64,000 nt of DNA from a bacterium (lineage in GTDB: Bacteria; Krumholzibacteriota; Krumholzibacteriia; LZORAL124-64-63). Below the pieces are notes generated by a model. The model was not told the origin of the DNA. It was given only the letters and a program-made list of their open reading frames with translations, and ran no database searches. The DNA lies in NCBI GenBank assembly GCA_020049465.1, contig JAIFKS010000028.1:1-64000 (forward strand), read 5' to 3'. Below are positions 34,952 through 44,819 of the stretch, in pieces. A program made the position numbers and the translations under genes. The first letter of the stretch is position 1, and each line of letters opens with the position of its first letter.

Positions 34952-37900
34952 TCAGGCTACCGCACGGGAGCTCGCCGCCGCCCGCTCGCGCCGACCCGCC
35001 AGCGTCAGACGATCGAACAGCACATAGACCACCGGCACTACATATAGCGTGAACACGGTCGAGACCAGCACGCCGCCGATCTGCACCACCGCCATCGGCG
35101 TCCGGAATTCCGCACCGGCCCCGCCCATGGCCTGCGGCACCATGCCGATGATGATCGCCAGGTTGGCCATGATAATCGGTCGCAGCTTCGTCGGACAAGC
35201 CTCCAGAAGCGCCTCGCCGATGCCCATCCCCCGGGTCCGCAGCTGGGCCGTATGGTCGAGCAGCAGGATGGCGTTGTTGACGACGATGCCCACCATCATC
35301 ACGAGCGCCATCAGCGACATGATGTTGATCGTGGCCCCGCTGAAGAACAGCGCCAGCGCCATGCCGATCAGGCCCAGCGGGAGCGTCACCATCACCGTCA
35401 GAGGGTGGATGAAACTCTCGAGCATGCCCGCCATCACGATGTAGATCAGGACCACGGCCATGAGCAGCGCGCCGAGGATCGAAGCGAAGGCATCGTCCTG
35501 GATCTCGGCCGTGCCGGCATACTGCACGAGCACGCCGACGGGAAGGTCCAGACCGGCCAGACCGGCGTCGATCAGGGCGCGCTTCTGCGACAGCGTGCCG
35601 TCGGCGATGCTGGCGGTGATGTCCACCTTGCGCTGCTTGTCCGCGTGCAGGATGGTCGCTTCTCCCACGCCGGCGCTCACGTCGGCCAGATCGGCCAGGG
35701 GCACGGTGGCGCCCGTGGGCGTCGTGACCGGCAGATCCCGCAGGTACGCGGGATCGGCGCGGCTGGCCTGGTCGTAGGCCACGACGACGTCGTACTCCTC
35801 GCCGTCCTGCCGGAACACGCCGGCCTCGGCGCCCTCGTACGCCGCGCGCAGGATGCCGCCCACCGTCGCCGCAGTCAGGCCCTGTTGGGCCAGCGGCAGG
35901 CGGCGCGGCACGACATTCAGTTCGGGCTTGCCCGGCTGATCGCTCGTCTGCACCTCGACCAGACCCGGGACGGCACGAACCACCTCGTAGACCTGGGCGG
36001 CGGCGGCGCGCAACTGGGCGGCGTCGTCGGCCAGGATCTCGATCTCCAGGTCGGCATCGCCGGCGCGCCCTTCGCCGATCGCGTTCACCGACACGCGGGC
36101 ATCGGGAATGCCGGCCAGTTCCGGCCGCAGCACGTTCATGAACGCCGTCACGTCCAGGTCACGCTCGGTCGCCGGCATCAGCCGGACCAGCACCGCGGCA
36201 TCCTCGACGCCGCGGGTTTCGCCGCCCACCTTCACCATCACGCCGACCACTTCCGGATGCGCCCGGGCGATGTCCGCCACGCGCTGCGCCAGTTCGCCGG
36301 TGCGCTCGAGGCTGGTGCCCTCGGGCAGTTCCAGCAGCACCTGGCAGATGCCCTGGTCGGTGGTGGGGATGAATTCGCCGCCCACGAACCGGAACAGCAT
36401 CAGGCTGCCGACCAGCACCGCGCCGGTCACCGTCAGCGGCACCCACTTGTGGCGCAGCATCCAGTCCAGCGACACGCGGTAGCTGACCGCCAGCCGACCG
36501 TAGCCGTCGTTCCACGCGCGCGCCAGACGGGCGACGACGCCCGGTCCATGGCCGACTCCGCGACCGGGCCGCACCATGCGCGCGGCAAGCATGGGCACCA
36601 TCGTGAAGCTGATCACCAGCGAGAAGATGGTGGCGTAGACCACCGTCAGGCCGAATTGCAGGAAGATGCGCCCCATGATGCCGCTCATGAACGCCACCGG
36701 CGTGAACACGACGATGTTCGTCAGCGTCGAGGCGAGCACGGCGATAGCCACTTCGGCCGTGCCGCGCTCGGCGGCCTCGAACGGCTCGACACCTTCCTCG
36801 ACCAGGCGACCGATGTTCTCCAGGACCACGATGGAGTTGGTCACCAGCGTGCCCACCGAGATGCCCAGCGCCATCAGCGACATCACGTTCAGCGTGAAGC
36901 CGGACGACTGCATCAGCATGAACGTGGCCACGACCGAGATCGGCATCGCCAGCGCGGCGATCAGCGTCTGGCGCCAGTCGTGCAGGAAAACGAACAGCAA
37001 CAGGCCGGCCAGCAGGATGCCCAGGCCGAGGTTCGACAGCACGTCCTTCACCGAATCGCGCACGAACTGGGCGTTCTCCGAGACCTGCTCGATCCGGTAA
37101 TCGGCGGGCAGATCGGCGCGCAACTGTTCGAGCGCCCTATTCACCCCGGCCACGACCTTCACCGTGTTGCCGTCGGTGCGCTTCTGCACGCCGATGCCGA
37201 TCACCGGCCGGCCCTGCCACGTCGCCTGCTCGCGCAACTCCGCCGTGGCGTCGCGCACCGTCGCCACTTCCGAAAGCGGGATGGACTGGCCGCCGGCCAG
37301 GGGCAGACGGAACTCGGCCAGCTCGGCCGGATCACGCACTTCACCGCGCATGCGCACGTTGATCTCGTCGGCGCCGCGGCTGATGTGCCCGGCCGGGACG
37401 TTGAGGTTGGCCGCCGACATCAACCGGACAACGTCCAGCAGCGTGAGCCCGTAGGCCCGCAGCCGTTCGGGATCGACATCCACGCGGATCTCGCGCTCGC
37501 GCGCGCCCGTGACGACGATCTCGGCCACCCCATCGACGCGGCTGAGGCGCTCCCTGATGACCTGATCGACGGTGCGGTAGACCTCTTCCAGCGGGCGATC
37601 GGCGGCGACGGCCAGATTGATGACCGGTTCGCCGCCGATCTCGAACTTGGCGATGACCGGGTCGTCCGCGTCCTCGGGCAGCAGGGACCGGATGCGGTCG
37701 ATCTTGTCCTTCACGTCGATGGCGGCCTGGTCCTGGCTCACCTCGAGGGCGAACTGGATCACCACCTGCGACACGCTCTCGCGCGACGTGGATTCGAGTT
37801 CCTCGATGTTGGCCAGGGTCGCCACCTGGTCCTCGATGCGCTTGGTGATCTGGGACTCGATCTCGCCGGGCGCGGCGCCAGGATAGACGGTGGTGACCAC

Positions 37901-38035
37901 GATCACGGGGAAGTCGATGCGCGGCATCAGTTCGAGATTGAGCGCGCGGTAGCCGTTGTAGCCCAGGTAGAGCATGGTGACCACGAGCATGGTGGTCAGC
38001 ACGGGCCGCCGCACGAAGACACGCAGAAGGTTCAT
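34952..38035 (-). CDS. RND efflux permease (HAE1-like) with altered TM4
   Basis: A 1027-residue inner-membrane transporter: N-terminal helix MNLLRVFVRRPVLTTML, two large periplasmic loops and twelve helices in two repeats. TM4 reads LVTNSIVVLEN: Thr399-Asn400 replace the Asp-Asp proton-relay pair of AcrB. TM10 has VVNNAILLLDH (Asn920) instead of the Lys. These variants occur in a subset of RND pumps of FCB bacteria, so the protein is probably functional but energised differently. It exports an unknown substrate through the adaptor and TolC encoded just upstream. It starts 1 base after the adaptor stop (TGACATG). Some key proton residues are missing; otherwise full length. Confidence 0.93.
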   Translation of the reverse strand: MNLLRVFVRRPVLTTMLVVTMLYLGYNGYRALNLELMPRIDFPVIVVTTVYPGAAPGEIESQITKRIEDQVATLANIEELESTSRESVSQVVIQFALEVSQDQAAIDVKDKIDRIRSLLPEDADDPVIAKFEIGGEPVINLAVAADRPLEEVYRTVDQVIRERLSRVDGVAEIVVTGAREREIRVDVDPERLRAYGLTLLDVVRLMSAANLNVPAGHISRGADEINVRMRGEVRDPAELAEFRLPLAGGQSIPLSEVATVRDATAELREQATWQGRPVIGIGVQKRTDGNTVKVVAGVNRALEQLRADLPADYRIEQVSENAQFVRDSVKDVLSNLGLGILLAGLLLFVFLHDWRQTLIAALAMPISVVATFMLMQSSGFTLNVMSLMALGISVGTLVTNSIVVLENIGRLVEEGVEPFEAAERGTAEVAIAVLASTLTNIVVFTPVAFMSGIMGRIFLQFGLTVVYATIFSLVISFTMVPMLAARMVRPGRGVGHGPGVVARLARAWNDGYGRLAVSYRVSLDWMLRHKWVPLTVTGAVLVGSLMLFRFVGGEFIPTTDQGICQVLLELPEGTSLERTGELAQRVADIARAHPEVVGVMVKVGGETRGVEDAAVLVRLMPATERDLDVTAFMNVLRPELAGIPDARVSVNAIGEGRAGDADLEIEILADDAAQLRAAAAQVYEVVRAVPGLVEVQTSDQPGKPELNVVPRRLPLAQQGLTAATVGGILRAAYEGAEAGVFRQDGEEYDVVVAYDQASRADPAYLRDLPVTTPTGATVPLADLADVSAGVGEATILHADKQRKVDITASIADGTLSQKRALIDAGLAGLDLPVGVLVQYAGTAEIQDDAFASILGALLMAVVLIYIVMAGMLESFIHPLTVMVTLPLGLIGMALALFFSGATINIMSLMALVMMVGIVVNNAILLLDHTAQLRTRGMGIGEALLEACPTKLRPIIMANLAIIIGMVPQAMGGAGAEFRTPMAVVQIGGVLVSTVFTLYVVPVVYVLFDRLTLAGRRERAAASSRAVA

Positions 38036-38036
38036 G

Positions 38037-39101
38037 TCAGTTCTCCACCGTACGGACGCGATCGCCGTCGGCCAGACGGCTCTGCCCGAAGCGCACCACG
38101 CGTTCGCCGGCGTCCAGACCGGAGGTGATCTCCACGACATCGGTCGTCCGCGCTCCCACCGTCACCGGCCGCTTGCGGGCCAGACCGTCCTGGCCGACGA
38201 CGAAGACCGCTGACCCGTCCACCAGCGTCGGCGCGGGCATGAGCAGGACATCGCGACGCACGTCGGTGAGGATGCGGATCGACACCAGCAGACCCGGGAC
38301 CAGACGACCGTCCTGGTTGGCGAACAAGGCCTCTCCGGCCAGCAGGTGGGTCTTCGGATCCGCGCGCAGGTCCAACCGCGAGACGACGCCCTCGCGCGCG
38401 ACGCCGTCGGGCCCGCTCCAGGCGACCGGTTGCCCGGTGGCCAGTTCGAGCGCCTGCCGGCTGCCGGCGGTGAAGCACACCTTCACCTCGTCGGAACGGG
38501 CGATCCAGACCAGGGGCTTGCCCGCTTCGGCGGTATCGCCCGGGTTGACGACGATGGCCGCAACCACACCGCTCTTCGTCGCGACCAGCGATGTGCTGCC
38601 TTCGACGTCCTGCAGATCGGCCGCCGCCACCCGCAGACGGGTTTCGGCCTGATCCAGAGCCTGGTCGCTGATGGCGCCCTGCGCGTGGAGCGCGCGCAGC
38701 CTCTGGACCTCCTTCAGCAGGTTGTCGTGCGTGGCGGTGGCGCGACCGTAGCTGTGGACCATGGGCGTCGGCGCTTCCCGCGCCAACCGCACGATCACGT
38801 CGCCGGCCCGCACCGTGTCGCCCTCGTGCACCGGGATGGCCGCGATGCGCAGGGCGTTGGTCGAGGTCACCGCGTACTGCACGACGCCTTCGACGGTGCC
38901 GGCCAGCGTGACCCAGCGCTCGAGATCGCCGCGTTCGACGGCGACCACCTCCACCGGCTTGCCCTGCTCGGCCTGCACCGACTCGAGGCTGGCCGACGTC
39001 GTCGAACGGCCAAGCGCCTGGAAACGGACGGCGAAGGCCGCCACGGCCACGACCACCAGCGCGGCCAGAATGGTGCGGGTCCGCGTGAAACGGAGCTTCA
39101 T
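38037..39101 (-). CDS. RND periplasmic adaptor (membrane fusion protein)
   Basis: A 354-residue adaptor linking the RND pump to the outer-membrane channel. An N-terminal membrane anchor (TRTILAALVVVAVAAFAVRF) is followed by a lipoyl-like half (GTVEGVVQYAVTSTNALRIAAI, then VHEGDTVRAGDVIVRL), an alpha-hairpin coiled coil (about 115-160), the second lipoyl half (SGVVAAIVVNPGDTAEAGKPL), and beta-barrel and membrane-proximal domains ending with SGLDAGERVVRFGQSRLADGDRV. Its ATG overlaps the TolC stop (ATGA). Cotranscribed with TetR, TolC and the permease. Confidence 0.92.
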   Translation of the reverse strand: MKLRFTRTRTILAALVVVAVAAFAVRFQALGRSTTSASLESVQAEQGKPVEVVAVERGDLERWVTLAGTVEGVVQYAVTSTNALRIAAIPVHEGDTVRAGDVIVRLAREAPTPMVHSYGRATATHDNLLKEVQRLRALHAQGAISDQALDQAETRLRVAAADLQDVEGSTSLVATKSGVVAAIVVNPGDTAEAGKPLVWIARSDEVKVCFTAGSRQALELATGQPVAWSGPDGVAREGVVSRLDLRADPKTHLLAGEALFANQDGRLVPGLLVSIRILTDVRRDVLLMPAPTLVDGSAVFVVGQDGLARKRPVTVGARTTDVVEITSGLDAGERVVRFGQSRLADGDRVRTVEN

Positions 39102-40438
39102 GATGCCGATCCTCCGGGCCCGACCGCCAGTTCCAGGGCGGCGCGGGCCAGATGTGAGGCGTGGAGGGCGGTGGCCAGATGGGCCCGCGCCGTGGATAGA
39201 GCCAGCTCGGCGTCGAGCCGCTCGAGCGGCGTGCCGACACCGCTTTCGAGCCGCACGACCGCCAGGCGATAGGTTTCCTGCGCCAGGCGCACGTTCTGTT
39301 GCGCCCCATCCAGCGCAGCCAGCGCGTTCTCGAGCGAAAGCGCCGCCTGGCGCACCGCCAGTTCCTGGTCGCGCAGCGCACGCGCGAGTTCCAGACGGGC
39401 ACTCTGCAGTTCCGCGCGCGCGGCGCCGATGTCGGCACGGGCGCGCCCGCCGTCGAAGATCGGGAACTGTATCGCCAGGGCGGCCTGGCTGCTGGCGGCG
39501 GTTTCGTCCGTGCCGGGCAGCAGGTCGTCGTCCCACTGGCCCTGCAGCGCGTAATTGGCGGACAGCTGCACAACCGGACCCCGTGCCGCGCCGGCCAGTC
39601 GGACCTGCTGCTCGCGCGCGTTCACGACCGCGGACAGCGCCTTCAACTCGGGACTGCCCTCGCGCATGCGCGCCACCAGCGATTCGATGTCGCCGGGCCC
39701 CGCCGCCGCATCCAGCGAATCGGCCGGAGCCACTTCCGCGCCGCAGACCCGCGCCAGCGCCAGACGCGACAGATCCCGGCGATTGCGCGCCTGGACCAGT
39801 CGCGGCCTGTGGTTGGCCAGTTCGACCTCGGCGCGCAGGCTGTCGAAACGGCTGATGGTGCCCTGCGCCAGTCCCAACTGCGCCAACCGCGCCGCCTCGC
39901 CGGTCTCGGCCAGCGCGAGTTCGGCGTTGGCCAGTTCGGCTTCCGCCAGCAGGACGTCGTAATAGGCCGAAGTGGCGGCGTACCGCACGTAATCGCGCAC
40001 CGCCTGCTCCCGGAAGCGCGATGCGTCGAGCCAGCCGCGTGCCGCGCCCGCGGACGACGACAGACGGCCGGCCGTCCAGAGATTGATCCGCGCGGTGAGC
40101 GCGCCGAGCAGTTCGAAGTCGCCGCCCATTTCCAGCTTGGTGGCACCCCCGAACGCAACGGCCATATCTGCCGGCAGGAACATCACCGGCTTCTTCAGGT
40201 TCGCCGTGTACTCGGCTCCCAGATCCAGGGTCGGCATCCTGCCCGACCGTGCGGCGGCGACCTGCGCCTCGGCGGCGGCCACGCCCTGGCTCGCCTGCTG
40301 GACGGTCTCGTCGCTGGCCAGGGCCAGCCTCACGGCTTCGGCGAGCGTGACCGGCGTCGGCACCGAGGCGGCTGCGGCCCAACTCGTCGCCGTGGTCCAG
40401 CACAGGACCGCGGCACACCACATCGCGCGTTTCATCAT
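39098..40438 (-). CDS. TolC-type outer-membrane efflux protein
   Basis: A 446-residue OEP-family channel protein with a signal peptide (about 1-22). Two homologous halves each hold long amphipathic helices rich in Ala, Arg and Glu (ARNRRDLSRLALARVCG, ARALRDQELAVRQAALSLE) and beta segments (TLDLGAEYTANL, VVQLSANYALQG). This is the usual trimeric channel architecture. The first ATG (40438) overlaps the regulator's TGA as ATGATGA, and its own stop overlaps the adaptor start. It forms the exit duct of the RND pump. Confidence 0.9.
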   Translation of the reverse strand: MMKRAMWCAAVLCWTTATSWAAAASVPTPVTLAEAVRLALASDETVQQASQGVAAAEAQVAAARSGRMPTLDLGAEYTANLKKPVMFLPADMAVAFGGATKLEMGGDFELLGALTARINLWTAGRLSSSAGAARGWLDASRFREQAVRDYVRYAATSAYYDVLLAEAELANAELALAETGEAARLAQLGLAQGTISRFDSLRAEVELANHRPRLVQARNRRDLSRLALARVCGAEVAPADSLDAAAGPGDIESLVARMREGSPELKALSAVVNAREQQVRLAGAARGPVVQLSANYALQGQWDDDLLPGTDETAASSQAALAIQFPIFDGGRARADIGAARAELQSARLELARALRDQELAVRQAALSLENALAALDGAQQNVRLAQETYRLAVVRLESGVGTPLERLDAELALSTARAHLATALHASHLARAALELAVGPGGSAS

Positions 40439-41037
40439 GGCTCCTCCCGCCGCACCTGGTGCGGCCGGATCATCAGGTCCATGATGCGTTCGGGGATCTC
40501 GGCATAGGGGTCGAGGTCTTCGTTCGCGGCCAGACGGTCCACCAGGGCGCTGCCGGCGCCGACGATCATGGTCGACAGCAGTTCGGTGTCCAGCGGCCGC
40601 AACTGCCCGGCGACGATCGCCCGATCGAGCACTTCCCGCGTGTGATCACGGAACATGTCGGTGATCGACTGCGCGGCGTCCTGCGGGCGCCCGAGCCTTT
40701 CGAGCACCTGGATCCGGATGATGTCGCGCTTGCCGAAGGCGAAATCGAACGCGGTCTTCAGCGTGGCGAGCAGGATCTCGAGCGGTTGCGCGTCGCTGGC
40801 GGTCCCGGACTCGAAGACGGCGCGCAGTTCGTGCATCCCCCGTTCCTGGAGGCAGCGGAACAGGTCGTCCTTGGAAGGAAAGAGCTTGTAGATCTTGCCG
40901 ACGGAGAACGAGGCCTTGTCGGCGATCTGCTGCATGCTCGTCCCGTGGTAGCCCTGGGCGACGAACAGGGCGAGCGCGGCGTCGAGAACCTCGTTCTCGT
41001 CTTCGCGCCGGCGGCGCTCTTCGCGGCTTTCCTGCAT
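40435..41037 (-). CDS. TetR-family regulator of the efflux operon
   Basis: A 200-residue repressor. An N-terminal helix-turn-helix (ALALFVAQGYHGTSMQQIA, then KASFSVGKIYKLFPSKDDLF) is typical of TetR/AcrR, followed by a helical ligand-binding domain. GGGAGG precedes the ATG. As first gene of a four-gene operon it probably represses its own transcription; a palindrome at 41091-41106, 54 bases before the start, is the candidate operator. The inducing ligand is unknown but likely a pump substrate. Confidence 0.9.
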   Translation of the reverse strand: MQESREERRRREDENEVLDAALALFVAQGYHGTSMQQIADKASFSVGKIYKLFPSKDDLFRCLQERGMHELRAVFESGTASDAQPLEILLATLKTAFDFAFGKRDIIRIQVLERLGRPQDAAQSITDMFRDHTREVLDRAIVAGQLRPLDTELLSTMIVGAGSALVDRLAANEDLDPYAEIPERIMDLMIRPHQVRREEP

Positions 41038-41410
41038 GGCGGCCTCCCTGAGAGAATTCTAATGTCAGCGAACGAATTGATCGTCATTATGTGAATAATA
41101 ATTCACGATCAACATCAAGCGCAAGCCTCAATTTTTAGAAAAGCGTCTACTTGAACCTTGTTGATTGTCTTATATGGAGTTAAGCGACACCTGAAGCCGG
41201 CGGACACAGGCGCAATGACCCGAAAGAATCGCGCCAAACAGCCGATCACAACGGGCCAGCCTATTGTAATGCGCAGCGGAGTCCTCGACGCGCGGCCGGC
41301 GGCGGCATAGATTCCGTTCGCGGACGGCGCCGGTGGCGGCGGGGCACGGGACGAGATGGTGCTCAGATCCCGGGACAACGACACCAGCGAACCGAAGAGG
41401 CGCCCTGGGC
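41038..41410. other. Divergent regulatory region
   Basis: About 370 bases between the TetR operon and the lipoprotein gene. The first 130 bases (41050-41180) are A/T-rich and carry the operator palindrome. TTGAAC near 41153 and TATATG near 41172 are weak promoter-like hexamers toward the lipoprotein gene. Nothing else is supported. Confidence 0.5.
41091..41106. promoter_or_regulatory. Candidate TetR operator palindrome
   Basis: GTGAAT (41091-41096), AATA, then ATTCAC (41101-41106). It is nested in a wider imperfect symmetry, with GATCGT near 41080 and ACGATC at 41105-41110. It lies 54 bases upstream of the regulator gene, where an autoregulatory operator is expected. Confidence 0.6.
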
Positions 41411-43747
41411 ATGATCGCCCCCACGCACTTCCGCCCCCCGGGAATCGCCGCGACGACGGTCGCCTTCCTGGCCTTCTGCCTGGCGCTGTCCGGCTGCCGG
41501 GCCTTCGATCCCGAAGCGGCCACGGTCAACAAGGCCCCCGAGACCTTCATCATGGGCGCCCCGACCGAACACGGCGGCGGGTACTACCGCTTCCATGTCT
41601 ACTGGTACGGCCGGGACGAAGATGGTCGCGTCGAACGCTTCGTCTGGGCCCTGACCAACTCCACGACCCAGGATCCGGACACCGACGACGACGAAGAGGA
41701 CACCCGCTTCAACCCGGGCCTCAACGCCTCGACGCTCACGCTCGGCCGCTGGACCACCCGCACCGACTCGGTCTTCAACTTCACGATCAACGCCGGTGAC
41801 AGCCCGTCGGCGGACAGGACCCTGCATCTGGTGGCCGTGGATGATCGCGGCGCGTTCGACCGCACGCCCGCTCGCCTGCATTTCTTCGCCAACAGCCTGG
41901 GCACTCCCGATCTGCGCTTTTTCCGCGTCGACGGCGCCGACACCGTGGCCTTGTCGACGAGCCGGCCCGACACTCTCGGTTTCGGACGACCCTACCGCCT
42001 CCTGTGGCGAAGCCGATCGCTCAACGTGCGCGGCTACGGCGCCGAAACGCTGGCCCGGATCGACACGATCGCCCCCGCCGACGACGGGGTGCTCGGCTAC
42101 AAGTGGATGGTGGGCGGCTTCGTGGGCCAGGAATGCGACCCCACGCGCGAGGACTGCTGGCATCCGCGCCGGTTCAACGAGAGCACGGGCGACAGCTTCT
42201 CGGTGTTCGGTCCAGACTCGTCGCTGTACTTCTTTAATGACGGTGCCGACGAAAGTCTCGCTCGCCGGCGGCTTCCGAGCGGGACGCTGGAACTGTCGGT
42301 CAACGCCATCGATATCGCCGGCGTCGAAGTGGCCGAGGGTCGGCGCAAGTTCAAGTTCGTGGTCAACTACGACCCGCAGACGCTCATCCTGAACGGCGAG
42401 CGCGACTGGGCGCACCCGGAAGACCCGGAAACGTATCCGTATTACATCGAACTGGACGATCCGGCGCGGACGCGCCATCCGTTCCGGGCCGGCGAACGCA
42501 TCCCCGACCGCACCTATGTGGTGGTGAAGGCCCTGGCGCGCGACGATCCGCGCGATCTGCGCCTGGACCCGAACCGCAGGATCGGCGTTTCCGGCTTTCT
42601 CCAGTGCGCGCGGCAGAACTACTCGGGCGGCGTGTTCAACTTCGCCTCCGAAACCAGCGTCATCAACGGCAACCCGGCGTGGGACGCCGGTGTCGGCGGT
42701 TGGTACGGCGACACGCTCGGCTTCCTGACGGCGCCGAGCACCGCGTTCACGGTGAACATGCTCTCGATCGATGAACTGGACCGCCGCGACGGCACGCCCG
42801 CCACCCTCTCATTCCAGGTCGGCTTTCCGCCGTGTATCCAGTGCATCGAACTGTTGCCGAAGCCGGGCCTGACCGATTCCGCCTTCGACCGGACGGTCCC
42901 CTGCGTCGAGAATGCCGCGGATGTCGCGACGCACCCCTGCCTGGCGGGCGTGACCGAACTGCGCGTGACCCTGGCCGGCGAGGGTCCGAACGACCTGCAG
43001 TACTACCGGAACACGACCATGCTGGTGAACAGGGATACCGGATTCCTGAAGGTGACCGACTCGGCGACCACGGGCGAATTGGCGGCCAACTTCGTGTTGC
43101 CCGCGCGGCTGTACAAGATGGGCCTGCTGCTCCACGGCCAAGACGACCCTCGTGATGCCTGGGCGGATCCGCTGAACCGCATCGGAGGCTGGCGCTACGA
43201 AGTCGCCAACACCTGCGATCCGTTCAACGTCATCCAGGACGGGGGCGGCAACGACGACATCCGACTGCCCACCTGGGGTCCGCCCAGGCCCCAGACGATC
43301 AGCGCCACGACCGGCGTCTGGAAACTGGAGATCGACGTGGCCGTGCCCACCCTGCTGCTGCAACTGGGACCGGCGGGATTCCGCGCATACCTCAGTAGCG
43401 CCCTGGCTGTGGGTGATCAGACGATCGTCGAGATGATCTATGCGGCCGTGACCCAGCAGTTCGGCGACGGCTGGATCGACGCCGTGGCCCTGGACCAGAC
43501 GGTCTGCGGTCTGGACCCGAACCGGCCGGCCCGCTTCAATTTCTTCCGCAAGGTGCGTCCGCCGGCGGGACTGCCGAGCGGCGTTTCCTGGCGCGACTGC
43601 AATCTGGACGGGTATTTCGGCATCCAGATCAAGGAGCGCCTGCCGCTGTCGCTGGGAGCGATGTCCAGCCTCGAAGGGCAGCCGGTCAGGAAGCGGTTCC
43701 GGCTGACGCTGGTGACCGCGGCCGGCGAGATCGTCTGCGAAGAGTAG
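41411..43747 (+). CDS. Large lipoprotein of unknown function
   Basis: A 778-residue protein starting MIAPTHFRPPGIAATT with a lipobox LALSGC (Cys29), so it is anchored in the envelope. The N-terminal third looks like Ig/Fn3-type beta domains (YYRFHVYWYGRDEDGRVERFVWAL, TLHLVAVDDRGAFDRTP, LELSVNAIDIAGVEV), often seen in proteins displaying sugar or protein-binding modules. Four CxxxxC or CxxC pairs (QECDPTREDCW, PPCIQCIE, VPCVENAADVATHPC) suggest disulfides. The C-terminal half has no recognised family. There is no sorting tail. Start 41411 was chosen because it directly precedes the lipoprotein signal. Confidence 0.8.
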   Translation: MIAPTHFRPPGIAATTVAFLAFCLALSGCRAFDPEAATVNKAPETFIMGAPTEHGGGYYRFHVYWYGRDEDGRVERFVWALTNSTTQDPDTDDDEEDTRFNPGLNASTLTLGRWTTRTDSVFNFTINAGDSPSADRTLHLVAVDDRGAFDRTPARLHFFANSLGTPDLRFFRVDGADTVALSTSRPDTLGFGRPYRLLWRSRSLNVRGYGAETLARIDTIAPADDGVLGYKWMVGGFVGQECDPTREDCWHPRRFNESTGDSFSVFGPDSSLYFFNDGADESLARRRLPSGTLELSVNAIDIAGVEVAEGRRKFKFVVNYDPQTLILNGERDWAHPEDPETYPYYIELDDPARTRHPFRAGERIPDRTYVVVKALARDDPRDLRLDPNRRIGVSGFLQCARQNYSGGVFNFASETSVINGNPAWDAGVGGWYGDTLGFLTAPSTAFTVNMLSIDELDRRDGTPATLSFQVGFPPCIQCIELLPKPGLTDSAFDRTVPCVENAADVATHPCLAGVTELRVTLAGEGPNDLQYYRNTTMLVNRDTGFLKVTDSATTGELAANFVLPARLYKMGLLLHGQDDPRDAWADPLNRIGGWRYEVANTCDPFNVIQDGGGNDDIRLPTWGPPRPQTISATTGVWKLEIDVAVPTLLLQLGPAGFRAYLSSALAVGDQTIVEMIYAAVTQQFGDGWIDAVALDQTVCGLDPNRPARFNFFRKVRPPAGLPSGVSWRDCNLDGYFGIQIKERLPLSLGAMSSLEGQPVRKRFRLTLVTAAGEIVCEE

Positions 43748-43790
43748 CCGCGCGGCGAGCCACGACCGACCCGCGGCGGCAGGAGGCGAG

Positions 43791-44819
43791 CTACCGCGAT
43801 TCGAACTCCGGCAACGCGGGTTGATAGAGCAGTCCCCTGCGCCAGTGGTCGGGCCAGCCTCCGACGCCCGACGCCGCGCCCAGCAGCGCCCCCACCACCG
43901 CGCCGCGGTGGCAGTTGTCGCCACCGACCATCGTGTTGGCCACCAGGCCATCGACGGGCCGGTCCGCGTACTTGCGCGCCAGGTGCAGCGACGCGGGCAC
44001 CGAGTCCTCCACGTAGCACGCCGTCGAGACCAGGCGGCCGACCACTTCGAGATCGTCGAGCTTTTCCCAGCGCGCGAAATCGCGGGCGAAGAGGGGATTG
44101 CGACCCCGACGACGCGCCTCGTCGATGGTCTCGCGCAGCGGTGCGCCGGCCAGAACGGGCAGCAGCACGTCGGCGACGGCGTCCAGCGCCGACGCCATGG
44201 CCGGCCCCTTGTGCGTCAGCTCCAGGTGCAGGTGGGCCAGCGCGCGGGCGCGCTCCGGTTCGCGGTGGAGGCGGATCAGCAGAACCAACGGACCGGCCAG
44301 CCCGCCGATGTGCTTCTCGACCACGCCGCAGTCGCGCAGCTTCACGCCGCGGGCGCGGCGCTCGAAGAATCCGCGCGCCCATTCCTCGACGTAGGTGTCG
44401 CGGTGGCTGTCCGGATCGCGCAGGAAGGCGATCATGCGCTCCAGCCAGAGATCGGGATCGTAGTCGCTCCGCTCGTCCAGCATGGCCAGCAGCCGTTGCG
44501 CCAACAGGAGGTTGAGCGTGTTCCCGCCGGCGGCCAGATGCTGGTGGTAGTGGATGCCGGCCTGGCCCCAGTACCGCGCCTGGTCGTGCAGGATGTCGGC
44601 ATCCGCATCGAGGGGCGTGTAGCGCGAACGGTGCAGGATGCTGCCGGGGTGCGGATTCCGCGGAGCCAGCAGATCGCGCACTTCGCCGTAATCGCGCCGC
44701 AGGGCGTCGCGGTCGTAGTACCAGTGCACCGGCATGGCCAGCGCATCGCCGAGGAACAGGCCCCAGAGGGCGCCGAGCGCGCGGTCGTGCGCGGCCTGGG
44801 CGTCGGGCTGTCCGTTCAA
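43791..44819 (-). CDS. ADP-ribosylglycohydrolase-family protein, divergent
   Basis: A 342-residue all-helical DraG/ARH-like protein. Family landmarks are LGALWGLFLGDALAMPVHWYY at the N-terminus and MVGGDNCHRGAVVGALLGAASG at the C-terminus. Classical members have a TDDT motif and GGDTDT, whose Thr/Asp residues hold two Mg2+ ions. Here the first motif is not seen and the second reads GGDNCH, so the metal site differs and ADP-ribose hydrolysis is uncertain. It starts at a TTG overlapping the stop of the BamA-like gene (TTTTGA), leaving no room for a longer N-terminus. Cotranslated with the barrel protein. Confidence 0.83.
   Translation of the reverse strand: MNGQPDAQAAHDRALGALWGLFLGDALAMPVHWYYDRDALRRDYGEVRDLLAPRNPHPGSILHRSRYTPLDADADILHDQARYWGQAGIHYHQHLAAGGNTLNLLLAQRLLAMLDERSDYDPDLWLERMIAFLRDPDSHRDTYVEEWARGFFERRARGVKLRDCGVVEKHIGGLAGPLVLLIRLHREPERARALAHLHLELTHKGPAMASALDAVADVLLPVLAGAPLRETIDEARRRGRNPLFARDFARWEKLDDLEVVGRLVSTACYVEDSVPASLHLARKYADRPVDGLVANTMVGGDNCHRGAVVGALLGAASGVGGWPDHWRRGLLYQPALPEFESR

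Noticed and set aside
35252-38128. 958-codon plus-strand open frame opposite the RND permease
   Set aside because: His/Arg/Asp-rich antisense shadow of a clear RND protein.
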